In this document: piece after piece, positions 38,044 to 46,255 of the stretch
Layout of the letters: every line of letters starts with the position of its first letter
How positions within the stretch are numbered: the first letter of the stretch is position 1
Assembly: GCA_030427705.1 (NCBI GenBank)
Contig: JAUIBR010000047.1
Location: 1-55,375, forward strand
DNA from: a bacterium
Lineage (GTDB): Bacteria; Myxococcota_A; Bradymonadia; Bradymonadales; Bradymonadaceae
Direction: 5' to 3'
Length of the DNA: 55,375 bases
Notes under the pieces: generated by a model
Told to the model about the DNA's origin: nothing
The model's database searches: none
The model's input: the letters and a program-made list of their open reading frames with translations, nothing else
Program-made: the position numbers and the translations under genes

Positions 38044-38981
38044 GCGTTGTCTGGACGAATCTGGACTTCGAATATGAACTGCGCTTCGGAGAGCGTCGGC
38101 TCAATAAACACCTTCGGAAGATGAATGACCGGTGGTCTCATATCTTGCGATTGATGCCGGGATTCGAAGACGCCTCATTGGCAGAATCCAGCGCCGATGA
38201 TGTCATGGTCTGGGGTGTAACGAAGACCGCGGCGAAGCAGTTTTTAATGATGTCTAAAAGTGACATAGATGTGATTCGCGCGGTTAATTCGAAGATCTAC
38301 TCTCATCGCCTTGAGGTTGAGTTTGGATGCGCACTTCCAGCCTCTAGGGTTGTCACCTCCCTGGAGGAAATCCGAACGGCTTTCCAAGAAATAGATACGG
38401 CTTTAGTCAAGCACCCCTTTGGTGTTTCCGGACGAGATCGCATCAAACTTCGCAACGAAATCACCGACCCACAAATCGAGTGGCTCACAAAAAATCTCGA
38501 CGAGACGCCGCTGGTTTTTGAGCCAAAGGTGGAGATATCCAAAGAGTACTCACTTCAGTTTGAGCTCAGTGATGCTGCAGATTTTTTGGGTGCAAGCTCA
38601 CTGTTGACCGACGCGCATGGTCAACATCGTGGCCACCGGAGGGAAGTTGAGGTGCCCCGTCAAATCTTGGTCGACGCCCAAGCTGCCGCTGAGCGAGTGC
38701 ATCAGGAAGGGTATCGAGGTCCAATGGGTATCGATGCGTTCTCTGGGACCATAGGCGGCGAGTTCGTCAATAGGTCACTCTGTGAAATCAATGCTCGTGT
38801 CACCTTTGGGCGGCTAGCTTTGGAGCTTTTCAAACGTGACGAAAACGCTGCCATTTGGTGGCACCCTTCTGAAAGGCGTCGCAGAGAGGTTGGGCGCCTG
38901 CTGCCCGAATTTTGTGACCCAGGTGGTCGTTCGGGATCGGTGTTGTTAGACGATATCGATCTCGAGCGGGTCGCCCTCTGA
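38040..38981 (+). CDS. ATP-grasp-like protein
   Basis: The 313-residue protein has features of an ATP-grasp ligase fold: TALVKHPFGVSGRDRIKL at about 120-138 (a Lys-containing strand followed by a G-S-G loop), FEPKVEISKEYSLQFEL at about 160-176, and GPMGIDAFSG...VNRSLCEINARVTFGRLALEL at about 223-264, where Asp, Glu and Asn fit the metal-binding E-x-N motif. ATP-grasp enzymes form amide, ester or thioester bonds through acyl phosphates. It overlaps the upstream membrane protein gene by four bases. Its 3' end overlaps the convergent DUF971 gene by 36 bases. Substrate unknown. Confidence 0.65.
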   Translation: MSVVWTNLDFEYELRFGERRLNKHLRKMNDRWSHILRLMPGFEDASLAESSADDVMVWGVTKTAAKQFLMMSKSDIDVIRAVNSKIYSHRLEVEFGCALPASRVVTSLEEIRTAFQEIDTALVKHPFGVSGRDRIKLRNEITDPQIEWLTKNLDETPLVFEPKVEISKEYSLQFELSDAADFLGASSLLTDAHGQHRGHRREVEVPRQILVDAQAAAERVHQEGYRGPMGIDAFSGTIGGEFVNRSLCEINARVTFGRLALELFKRDENAAIWWHPSERRRREVGRLLPEFCDPGGRSGSVLLDDIDLERVAL

Positions 38982-39305
38982 CATTGAATCAGCGTCAAAA
39001 TCAGGGTCTGCCGGCATCGCGCGAAGGCGCTTGAATGAGTAGATGCCTGTGTCGTGGCCATCTGCCCAAACGATGCACATTCCATAGTTTCCGACAGGCG
39101 TCACGTTTTCGACGCGTGTCGCCGCGTCCGTCTTGATCGGAACCCATTTTGCGGGACCCGAGCCGTGGCCCTGACAGTGTGCACAGGGGCAAAATCCGCG
39201 AAGGTAGGCGGTCGTAAAGTCAGCGACGTAGTCGTCCGAAAACGTGATGACTAGGCGCTTTTCTTCTTCAAGAAACTTAACTTCAGTAGGGTGGGGCGTG
39301 GCCAT
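38946..39305 (-). CDS. DUF971 domain protein (gamma-butyrobetaine-hydroxylase-like N-terminal domain)
   Basis: The 119-residue protein is a DUF971 family member: PTEVKFLEEEKRLVITFSDDYVADFTTAYLRGFCPCAHCQGHG, then TPVGNYGMCIVWADGHDTGIYSFKRLR. The CPCAHC cluster with a following His suggests metal (zinc or iron-sulphur) binding; the family is often linked to iron-sulphur metabolism. Its ATG directly follows the stop of the WD40 gene (TAG-ATG). The last 36 bases overlap the convergent ATP-grasp-like gene. Confidence 0.9.
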   Translation of the reverse strand: MATPHPTEVKFLEEEKRLVITFSDDYVADFTTAYLRGFCPCAHCQGHGSGPAKWVPIKTDAATRVENVTPVGNYGMCIVWADGHDTGIYSFKRLRAMPADPDFDADSMSEGDPLEIDIV

Positions 39306-42300
39306 CTATTCGACCTTAAAGACATGGACATGGCCATCATCACCACCGATGAGAAGCCAGTTTCTGCGCGAGCTTACGCTCCAAGCAGGGGACTCGATAC
39401 GCAGTGATTGATGCGGTTCGCGCGAGTCTTTTGAATAGACCATCGCGTGTCCATCTTCACCGACCGAAATGATCGTTCCGTCATCGCGTACCGCGACACC
39501 ACGTGCTTGGCCACGATGCCGAAGAAGCGGTTTCGGATGGGCCTTGTCGACCACGAAGACCTCACCGTTGGCTGCGCACCAGCAGGTGGAGTAGATGGAG
39601 AACGCGCCATCCAACAACATGTCGTACCCGTCAAACTGGTCGACCTGTAGGAAGGCATCCGTCCAGATTCGAACGGTGCCATCATGCCCAGTCGTCATGA
39701 AGCGTTCGCCAGCGATGCAAACGCCGGATACGGGTCCTTCATGCCCTTCGAACACTGCAAGACACTTGGCCTTTTTGAGGTCCCAAACTCGAGCGGTACC
39801 GTCGTAGGAACCACTGATTAGAACGCGCCCGTCGGGGCTAAACGCGACAGACGTGATCCATGCCGTGTGGCCCTCCAAACGCGCATGTTGCACCTTGCGG
39901 GAATTCGACCCTGCCAGGGGAAGCAACCAGATATGAACGACTCCTTCGTCGCCACCAGCGGCCAGCATACGGCCGTCTTCGCTAAAGGCCAGTGAGTTCA
40001 AACCGGCCGTTTCAACCCGTAGTTTTTGTTCAAGATCACCGTCAACGGACCAAACGCAGACGCTATTGTCGCCACCGCAGCTCGCAAAACCCTGTCCAGG
40101 TTTCGGGTTCACGGCTACCGCATAGACCCACTCATGTGGAGTGCGGATCGTGTGCGCGGCAGTGAATCTCAGATTTGGGTCTCCACCCGCGACACGAGTC
40201 TTTTTGCGCTTCTTTCGTTGCGTCGTTTTGCGAACAATTCCCATGCCCGCGTTGTTGATGACATCCGTGCGCTGGGAGAACAGAAGATCAGCAGTCGTGT
40301 CGTTGATCTCACCAAGCTCAGTGACCACAGATTGTTCGGCACCCATCGCTTTTGGGTGTAGGTCAGCGGCGAGTCGTTCGACGTCTTCGAGGGCAGTTGA
40401 TGAAACCTGCCCCACATCCATTTCGTCAACGTCGCTCTCTTCGGTTGCGACCGTCCGCGGCCGGGTGTTTTCGACAAGCCCGGTAGGCTCGGGCTCGTTG
40501 AGCTCTTCGTCGAACGCTCTCGAGATCGCGGATGGGAATGCATTGGGGGTTGGATTCGCCGTGAATTCTTCGCGGTCTGGTTTAAAGCGTCCGCTTCTGC
40601 GCGGCGGTTCGTCCTCGTCGTCGTATGCTTCCGAGACAACGGATGGGGTAGCAGTCTTCGTGTCTTCTTCTTTGGTGAAGCCGAAGATCGTGTGACTGCC
40701 GTACTCATCGTCGTCATCGTCATCGTCGTCATCTGGATCAGGAACATCGATGGTGAAAGGACCACGCATGGTCTGTTCTGAATCATCGAGTTCGTCATCT
40801 TCCTCATCATCAATGGCGATTGACGATGGATGAGCGCTAGGCGTTGGATCGGCTCCAAACGGCGGCGATATGTCTTCTTCAGGCTCTTCTTCAACTTCGC
40901 TGGGTTCCCCGTCCAAGACCGGGCCACTCTTCGTGTCCGACCGCACGAACTCGCCTGCGTCTTTCATGACGCGTGATGCGCCAACCCACTGGTCATGGTC
41001 GGGTGGAACAAACTCTTCAACGCCGTCCGATTCGAATTCAAACCCTTCGCTTTCCACTTCAACTGCTCGAGTGGGTGGGTCCAGCTTTTCTTGAGCCGCA
41101 GGTTCTGGTTCGGGTTGCGGGTCCGACTCAGGTTGAGGCTCTGGCTCTGGCTCTGGCTCCGGTTCGGGTTCTGGCTCTGGCTCTGGCTCAGCCACAGGCG
41201 GCGCGATCGGCGTGGGTCGTGGCTTTTGTTCCGGCGTCGGTGGAGGCGCCGAGCCAAGAATTTCTGGTTCGATCTCTTCTTCGGCCTGATGGTCCCCAAC
41301 ATAAGCCAACGTGCCAGAGTCGAGACCCTCGTCCGCGGGACTCTCGGGTTCAACAGGTTTGACCTTCGAGTTTGTCGGTGGCTTCAATTTAGGAAGCTTC
41401 TTCGACTGTCCGGTTTTTGGTGGCTCGAGTTTCCGGGTGCGCGGTGGCAGCTTGACCGTCGGTCTGGAGCTTGGCGAGGCGTTGTCATCCAACAATGCGT
41501 TGAGTTTGACGGGATTGACGTTGCGCATGGTCTCTTCGACCGGCTCTTCGACTTCTGGTTCGGCAGCGCTGGCGGCTGGAGTCTCTTCGGGTTTTTCTTC
41601 AGGTCGCTCTGTTTCGGCCGCTGGCTCTGGCTGCGCCGGTTCTTCGATGGGCTCGATGATTCGCCGCATTTTAGATTCGGATTCTTCGCCGTCCCCAAGC
41701 GCCTGGTTGAGGATCGACATCGCGGTCTTGCCGCTAGAATTCGAGAAACCCGAAGACCGATGATCCCGGTAGCGAACCGCAATCTTGGCGTCACCGCTTT
41801 CCTCATCCTTCCGGTATGAGGCCAGCTTAGTTTCGTCCACCCACTCAGACAGATCGACAGGTGCACCTACCTCGATCCCAGCGCCGGTCGCCGCGCCAAT
41901 CGTCACAATCGGATTGAGCTCGGCGTCCCATTTATATGCCGTGCCGTCACTCGACATGCTCAGGAAGCCATCACCAATGGGCTCCACAGCTTCAACCCAA
42001 TCGACGTGGCCAGAGATGAGCCGAACCAATTGCGGCTCCTTCCAATCCCAGACACCGATCGTGTTGTCGTAGGACGCAGATAGAAGTTGGTTTTCACCAA
42101 AAAACTCAAGGTCAACGACGTAGTCTTTATGGGCTTCAAAGCAAAGCGTCGGCTCGAGAGAATCGCCATCGAACAACCCAATCGTATTGTCCCATGAGGC
42201 GGACACGACGATGGAATCATCTGCAGACCACTCCAGGTCAGAAACCCATCCAAAATGCGCGTATTGAACGGTCTCAAGGCCCGCATCATCACCCAACTTC

Positions 42301-43316
42301 CAAAGGTACACACCATTATCCATACCGCCCGTGACGAGCCGTTTACCATCGTAGCTAAACGCTGCGGCGAGTGGCCAACCCTCGGAGCCTTGAAGTCGGT
42401 GGGTCGTTCGGATCACGGGTGGTGGCACGAAACCTAGCTGGCGCGCGGTGTCGAGGGCCTCCTCAGACATCGGTTCAATAACCGGTTCCTCGTCAGGATC
42501 CGGTTCCGGTTCCGGTGCTTCTGCTTCTGGTTCTGGTTCTGGTTCTGCTTCTGGGGCGACTTCTGGCGTCGCATCCTCGTCGACCTCCTCTTCAGCCTCT
42601 TCGTCGTCCTCGGCGCTCGTGTCCGGGCTCATGTTTGGCTCAGCCTTCTCGGTCACGAACTCCGCAGCGAAGAAGTCGAGAACATCCTGCGCAGACACCT
42701 CACTAACTTCGGCCAGGTCGCGATCGGGTATGCCATCGCCATCTTCATCGGCGAAGAAGTCCAAGACGTCCTCGGCGGTCACCGTCTCTTTCTTGGCGCC
42801 CGGAGGCAGGATGATGACCGGCTCGCAAGACCAGACTGCCACCAGATTATCCCGTCCTGTCGAAACAAGGCGATTGCCCTGGTAATCGAATCGAACGAAC
42901 AACACCGCGTCATCGTGACCGTGTCCCAAATAGAACTTCGGATCGTCGTCGGTCACGTCCCAGAGCAAGACAAAGCCACGCTCGTCTCCGACCGCGAAGC
43001 GAGCACGGTCAGCGTCCAGCCGGCGGTCGAAGGAAGTGATGGTCGCTTGAAATTGAATCGACCAGATTTGAGTGACAACCGTATCGGTGTCGGGGTCGAT
43101 CTTCCAACAGACACAGCTGCCGCTCTTCGTCACCGCGATGAGATCAGAGTTGGACCGAAACATCAGTCCGACGAGGGTTATACCGGGGACCGCGATCTTC
43201 GCGACTGGGTCCGGGCAATCCTGATCGGACCGAAACACCGCGATCTCACGGTGGCCTAGCTCGCGCGCAAACAGCGAGCCTGCCGGATTTAGGGCATACT
43301 TCGGTCGATTAAGCAT
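39306..43316 (-). CDS. Giant WD40-repeat protein with long acidic disordered middle
   Basis: About 1336 residues. WD40 repeats occur in two blocks: an N-terminal block (to about residue 530) with units such as HFGWVSDLEWSADDSIVVSASWDNTIGLF, and a C-terminal block (about 1020-1336) with HTAWITSVAFSPDGRVLISGSYDGTARVWDL. Together they could make one or two propellers. Between them lies roughly 500 residues of acidic, Pro/Glu-rich disorder, including an EPEPEP run and a poly-Asp run. An early insertion repeats DVLDFFA twice around DEDGDGIPDRD, a calcium-type loop. Cytoplasmic scaffold or sensor of unknown partner. The longest frame starts at a TTG (43382); I use the ATG at 43316, which gives LNRPKYALNPAGSLFAR. 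Neither start has a good ribosome site. Confidence 0.8.
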   Translation of the reverse strand: MLNRPKYALNPAGSLFARELGHREIAVFRSDQDCPDPVAKIAVPGITLVGLMFRSNSDLIAVTKSGSCVCWKIDPDTDTVVTQIWSIQFQATITSFDRRLDADRARFAVGDERGFVLLWDVTDDDPKFYLGHGHDDAVLFVRFDYQGNRLVSTGRDNLVAVWSCEPVIILPPGAKKETVTAEDVLDFFADEDGDGIPDRDLAEVSEVSAQDVLDFFAAEFVTEKAEPNMSPDTSAEDDEEAEEEVDEDATPEVAPEAEPEPEPEAEAPEPEPDPDEEPVIEPMSEEALDTARQLGFVPPPVIRTTHRLQGSEGWPLAAAFSYDGKRLVTGGMDNGVYLWKLGDDAGLETVQYAHFGWVSDLEWSADDSIVVSASWDNTIGLFDGDSLEPTLCFEAHKDYVVDLEFFGENQLLSASYDNTIGVWDWKEPQLVRLISGHVDWVEAVEPIGDGFLSMSSDGTAYKWDAELNPIVTIGAATGAGIEVGAPVDLSEWVDETKLASYRKDEESGDAKIAVRYRDHRSSGFSNSSGKTAMSILNQALGDGEESESKMRRIIEPIEEPAQPEPAAETERPEEKPEETPAASAAEPEVEEPVEETMRNVNPVKLNALLDDNASPSSRPTVKLPPRTRKLEPPKTGQSKKLPKLKPPTNSKVKPVEPESPADEGLDSGTLAYVGDHQAEEEIEPEILGSAPPPTPEQKPRPTPIAPPVAEPEPEPEPEPEPEPEPEPQPESDPQPEPEPAAQEKLDPPTRAVEVESEGFEFESDGVEEFVPPDHDQWVGASRVMKDAGEFVRSDTKSGPVLDGEPSEVEEEPEEDISPPFGADPTPSAHPSSIAIDDEEDDELDDSEQTMRGPFTIDVPDPDDDDDDDDDEYGSHTIFGFTKEEDTKTATPSVVSEAYDDEDEPPRRSGRFKPDREEFTANPTPNAFPSAISRAFDEELNEPEPTGLVENTRPRTVATEESDVDEMDVGQVSSTALEDVERLAADLHPKAMGAEQSVVTELGEINDTTADLLFSQRTDVINNAGMGIVRKTTQRKKRKKTRVAGGDPNLRFTAAHTIRTPHEWVYAVAVNPKPGQGFASCGGDNSVCVWSVDGDLEQKLRVETAGLNSLAFSEDGRMLAAGGDEGVVHIWLLPLAGSNSRKVQHARLEGHTAWITSVAFSPDGRVLISGSYDGTARVWDLKKAKCLAVFEGHEGPVSGVCIAGERFMTTGHDGTVRIWTDAFLQVDQFDGYDMLLDGAFSIYSTCWCAANGEVFVVDKAHPKPLLRHRGQARGVAVRDDGTIISVGEDGHAMVYSKDSREPHQSLRIESPAWSVSSRRNWLLIGGDDGHVHVFKVE

Positions 43317-43409
43317 ACTGTTTCGCAGAGGATCAGGAGCGCTCGATATTAAGGGATCGATTGGGTTTCGCAAAGTTGCCAATCGGTGAAGTCGCGATAC
43401 TTTGAGAGT

Positions 43410-43784
43410 ATGCGATCGTTGCTGACACTATTGGTGATTTTTGGGGCGGTGGGCTGCGCCACAGAACCCATCAATTACGTCCCGGTGGCGGGGCAGTTTG
43501 CGCGGCCAATCGGTGGTTTGATGTGGCTCGTCGACTCGCGACCGTTGCGACTCATCGAACCGGATGGCGTGTTGCTCGTTCCAGACAGTAAGATCGAATA
43601 CGACATCGCTGCAGGATTGGTGGGGCCGTTTATGTCTGGAGCGGACATTCAAATACATGTCATCAATCAGAACGTGGTGCTTCGCGGAACGGCCGTGGCC
43701 GGGGTACAGGCCGAAGCCGCAGAGCGTCGCGCCTGGCAGGTGGATGGCGTCGCGAACGTCATTAATCGGATTCAACTACCATGA
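43410..43784 (+). CDS. Small BON-domain lipoprotein
   Basis: The 124-residue lipoprotein has lipobox GAVGC (Cys16). The C-terminal ~60 residues look like a BON domain (KIEYDIAAGL, DIQIHVINQNVVLRGTAVAGVQAEAAERRAWQVDGVANVINRIQL), a lipid- or envelope-binding fold as in OsmY and DolP. The ATG at 43410 gives a clean lipoprotein signal; a GTG at 43386 only adds eight residues. Its stop overlaps the ATG of the patatin gene (ATGA), so the two are coupled and may act together on envelope lipids. Confidence 0.75.
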   Translation: MRSLLTLLVIFGAVGCATEPINYVPVAGQFARPIGGLMWLVDSRPLRLIEPDGVLLVPDSKIEYDIAAGLVGPFMSGADIQIHVINQNVVLRGTAVAGVQAEAAERRAWQVDGVANVINRIQLP

Positions 43785-44998
43785 CGTCAAAACGAGCGTT
43801 GGTGTTGTCGGGTGGAGGCGCACGCGGTGCATATGCGGCCGGCGTGATTCGCTACATCGTGGACGACATCGCCAAGGATCTCGGCAGACCTGTCCACTTC
43901 GACATCATCAGCGGCACATCCGTCGGGGCAATCAACGCAGCATGGTTGGCGGCAACGATGCATGACCCCGAGTTCTGCGGGCAACGTCTTTGGTATCTCT
44001 GGCGAACGATGCAGTTGAAAGAGGCGGTCAAAGTCTCCAATCGCAACGTCGCCACCATGTTGTATCGACTGTTTCGTGACACCCCCGATTCGGTCATGGA
44101 ACCTAAGCGGGGGCGTTCAGTGTCACTTCTTGACACGGAATATATCGCCAACATCATTCGTGACGAAGTGCCCTGGGCCAATATCCAAAAGAACATCCAC
44201 GACGGCATTTTGGATGCGCTGACCGTGACGGCGACAGACGTGCACACAGGACGAACCACCGTCTTCGTGCAGTCCGAGCGGATGGAGCTCCCACCTTGGA
44301 CGCGCGACCCAAGGCGCAAAGCTGTTGCCGGACCCATCGACGCCAACAAAGTCATGGCTAGCGCGGCGATTCCGCTGTTTTTTCCCGCGATCAAAATCGA
44401 CGACCACTGGTTCTTCGACGGAGGTTTGCGCCAGAACACGCCGATCGCGCCTGCGCTGCGCATGGGGGCTGACAAGGTGCTCGTCATCAGCCTGAAATCT
44501 GCGATGCGATTCACGGAGCCCTCACCAGAACAACTCGAAAAAGCGCCCACGGGCTCGTTCCTAATCGGCAAGGTGTTGAACGCGCTGCTATTGGACCCGT
44601 TGGATTATGACCTCTCGTATCTTGAGAGGATCAACGGACTACTGCGCCACGGCGAAGAAGCGTTTGGCAAAGATGTATCGTTTATCGATACGTTGAACGA
44701 TGTCGTTGAAGCGTATCGTGGTCAGGGCTACCGCATCGTCGACACCACCCTGTTTCGCCCTTCTCAAGATCTGGGGCAGCTCGCCACCGACTTCGCAGGC
44801 GCGCTCTCGAACGATGAATGGGGCTCACCAATCCTGGCGACGATTGGGCGCCGCGCTTCAGACATGGAGGGTTATCGTGAAAGCGATTTCCTTTCGTTCC
44901 TGTTGTTCGACGCCGGATACACGGGGCGCTTGTTGGATCTCGGTTATGCCGATGCTGCCAACAAGCACGACGAACTCGTCCGATTTTTCACCGATTAA
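43781..44998 (+). CDS. Patatin-like phospholipase
   Basis: The 405-residue protein has all patatin parts: the oxyanion loop SGGGARGAYAAG (10-21), nucleophile elbow GTSVG with Ser47, and the catalytic Asp in FFDGGLRQNTP (about 209-219). It should hydrolyse acyl esters of phospholipids. No signal peptide or beta-barrel domain is visible, so it acts in the cytoplasm or at the inner membrane face. It is co-translated with the upstream BON lipoprotein. Its TAA stop is part of the first unit of a family-B repeat array. Confidence 0.93.
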   Translation: MTSKRALVLSGGGARGAYAAGVIRYIVDDIAKDLGRPVHFDIISGTSVGAINAAWLAATMHDPEFCGQRLWYLWRTMQLKEAVKVSNRNVATMLYRLFRDTPDSVMEPKRGRSVSLLDTEYIANIIRDEVPWANIQKNIHDGILDALTVTATDVHTGRTTVFVQSERMELPPWTRDPRRKAVAGPIDANKVMASAAIPLFFPAIKIDDHWFFDGGLRQNTPIAPALRMGADKVLVISLKSAMRFTEPSPEQLEKAPTGSFLIGKVLNALLLDPLDYDLSYLERINGLLRHGEEAFGKDVSFIDTLNDVVEAYRGQGYRIVDTTLFRPSQDLGQLATDFAGALSNDEWGSPILATIGRRASDMEGYRESDFLSFLLFDAGYTGRLLDLGYADAANKHDELVRFFTD

Positions 44999-45216
44999 GC
45001 TCGCTAGCGCTCGCGGCGACTGAGCTCGCTGGCGCTCGCGGCGAACGAGCTCGCTTTGCTCGCGGCGGACAAGCTCGCTAGCGCTCGCGGCTGTTGAGCT
45101 CGCTTTGCTCGCGGCGGACAAGCTCGCTGGCGCTCGCGGCGAACAAGCTCGCTGGCGCTCGCGGCGAACGAGCTCGCTTTGCTCGCGGCGGACAAGCTCG
45201 CTAGCGCTCGCGGCTA
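44996..45216 (+). repeat. Family-B array (nine units) at the 3' end of the patatin gene
   Basis: Nine units of 23-26 nt read (T)(A/G)AGCTCGC-core-GCTCGCGGC in the sense of the patatin gene. Cores alternate between CTAGC, CTGGC and CTTT types; identical units are not always neighbours, which suggests block duplication or conversion. The first unit contains the stop codon TAA. The rest of 45217-45363 holds a GGTTCTT-type microsatellite and a candidate promoter. Confidence 0.85.
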
Positions 45217-45227
45217 TGGGATTGGTG

Positions 45228-45280
45228 CCAAAACCAAAACCAAGAACCAAGAACCAAAAAACCAAAAACCAAAAACCAAG
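45228..45280 (-). repeat. CCAAGAA/CCAAAAA heptamer microsatellite
   Basis: Seven-base units AACCAAG, AACCAAA and ACCAAAA repeat about seven times. On the minus strand they read GGTTCTT/GGTTTTT, the same family as at 10.18 and 54.94 kb. As at 54.9 kb it lies next to a family-B array. Confidence 0.75.
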
Positions 45281-45292
45281 TACGAAGATCTA

Positions 45293-45322
45293 TTGGAATG
45301 ATTCTCTGGTTTATTGCATTAT
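45293..45322 (+). promoter_or_regulatory. Candidate promoter of the PDZ-protein gene
   Basis: TTGGAA (45293-45298), an 18-base spacer and CATTAT (45317-45322) form a plausible sigma70 promoter about 42 bases before the start codon. Confidence 0.35.
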
Positions 45323-45363
45323 GTATGCAGCTAGTTAACCGACAACCAGACGAGATGTAGCAA

Positions 45364-45912
45364 ATGGCAATCACACCACGCACGATTCTTCGCAATCCCG
45401 CATTGATGTTCCTCATCACACTGTTGATTTTCCCAGCGGCGTATTTCCTGTTTTCACCGTGTCAGACCAAGACGTCATGTAGCGGCAAATATAAACAGAC
45501 TGAGGTCGCAAAGACGCGAGTGTTGAAAGCGCAGAAGCAGGCGGAAGTGAAACAGCATTCGCAACCTGTAATCTCAAGTGCTGACCGTGGTTGGCTCGGT
45601 GTACATATCCAGACCTTGAACAATCACCGTGCTGAATACGCAGGTGTGAAGCTCAATCGTGGTGTTCTGGTTCTGGATGCCATGAAGCACCAGCCGGGAG
45701 CCCGCGCAGGCATTCAAGACTACGACGTCATCACGCACATCGATGGAAAGCGCGTTACTACAGCTTGCCAGATGGTTCGCAAGATCCAGGCAACTGCACC
45801 AGGCTCGCGCATCCCAGTGAAGATTAATCGTGACGGACGCACGTTGACGGTCTTCCCGACGCTTACGAAGTCGAAGATCCAAGCGACTGGCTGCGGAGTT
45901 GGCTGCAAGTAA
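45364..45912 (+). CDS. Membrane-anchored PDZ-domain protein
   Basis: A 182-residue protein. Residues of about 13-31 are one membrane helix (signal anchor), followed by two Cys and a basic linker. Residues of about 75-170 are a PDZ domain: GWLGVHIQTL (GLGF-like loop), then GVLVLDAMKHQPGARAGIQDYDVITHIDGKRV, and IPVKINRDGRTLTVFPTL, as in DegS/HtrA proteins but with no protease part. The C-terminus ends GCGVGCK with two further Cys. It likely binds protein C-termini in the periplasm. A clear terminator follows. Confidence 0.8.
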   Translation: MAITPRTILRNPALMFLITLLIFPAAYFLFSPCQTKTSCSGKYKQTEVAKTRVLKAQKQAEVKQHSQPVISSADRGWLGVHIQTLNNHRAEYAGVKLNRGVLVLDAMKHQPGARAGIQDYDVITHIDGKRVTTACQMVRKIQATAPGSRIPVKINRDGRTLTVFPTLTKSKIQATGCGVGCK

Positions 45913-45936
45913 GCGCCACCGTCGGTATCAGCTTCG

Positions 45937-45963
45937 AGCCTCGGCAATCGCCGGGGCTTTTTT
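45937..45963 (+). terminator. Intrinsic terminator of the PDZ-protein gene
   Basis: AGCCTCGGC (45937-45945) pairs with GCCGGGGCT (45950-45958), a 9-bp stem with one G-T pair, around AATC, directly followed by a six-T run (45958-45963). This is the best intrinsic terminator in the window. Confidence 0.85.
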
Positions 45964-46255
45964 GTTGAGCGCCTTTCGGCGCGGCTGTTGAGGGCCTTTC
46001 GGCGCGGCAGCCGCGAGCAAAGCGAGCTTGTCCGCCGCGAGCAAAGCGAGCTTGTCCGCCGCGAGCAAAGCGAGCTTGTTCGCCGCGAGCAAAGCGAGCT
46101 TGTCCGCCGCGAGCAAAGCGAGCTCGTCCGCCGCGAGCAGCGCGAGCTCCCTAGCCGCGAGCGCAAGCGAGCTCGTCCGCCGCGAGCGCTAGCGAGCTCG
46201 TTCGCCGCGAGCGCCAGCGAGCTCAGTCGCCGCGAGCGCACGCGAGCTCAACCAA
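45964..46255. repeat. Family-A (two units) and family-B (ten units) arrays between convergent genes
   Basis: Two family-A units (GAGCGCC-TTTC-GGCGCGGC, then GAGGGCC-TTTC-GGCGCGGC with a broken pair) follow the PDZ terminator. Ten family-B units of 23-25 nt follow, oriented with the convergent DUF4132 gene. The five units on the left share core CAAAG. The five on the right, nearest the gene, each have a different core (CAGCG, CGCAAG, CGCTAG, CGCCAG, CGCACG). The outer one and a half units are coding. No other gene is visible in 45913-46222. Confidence 0.85.

Noticed and set aside
40995-41819. Plus-strand Trp/Leu/Arg-rich frame in the WD40 gene
   Set aside because: It is the complement of the Pro/Glu-rich linker and has the expected skewed composition.
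43781-44998. Type III secreted or autotransporter patatin toxin
   Set aside because: No signal peptide, barrel domain or chaperone gene; ordinary cytoplasmic patatin length.
44996-46255. CRISPR array
   Set aside because: Units repeat directly with no unique 30-40-base spacers; differences are confined to 2-5 bases inside each unit, and no cas gene is near.
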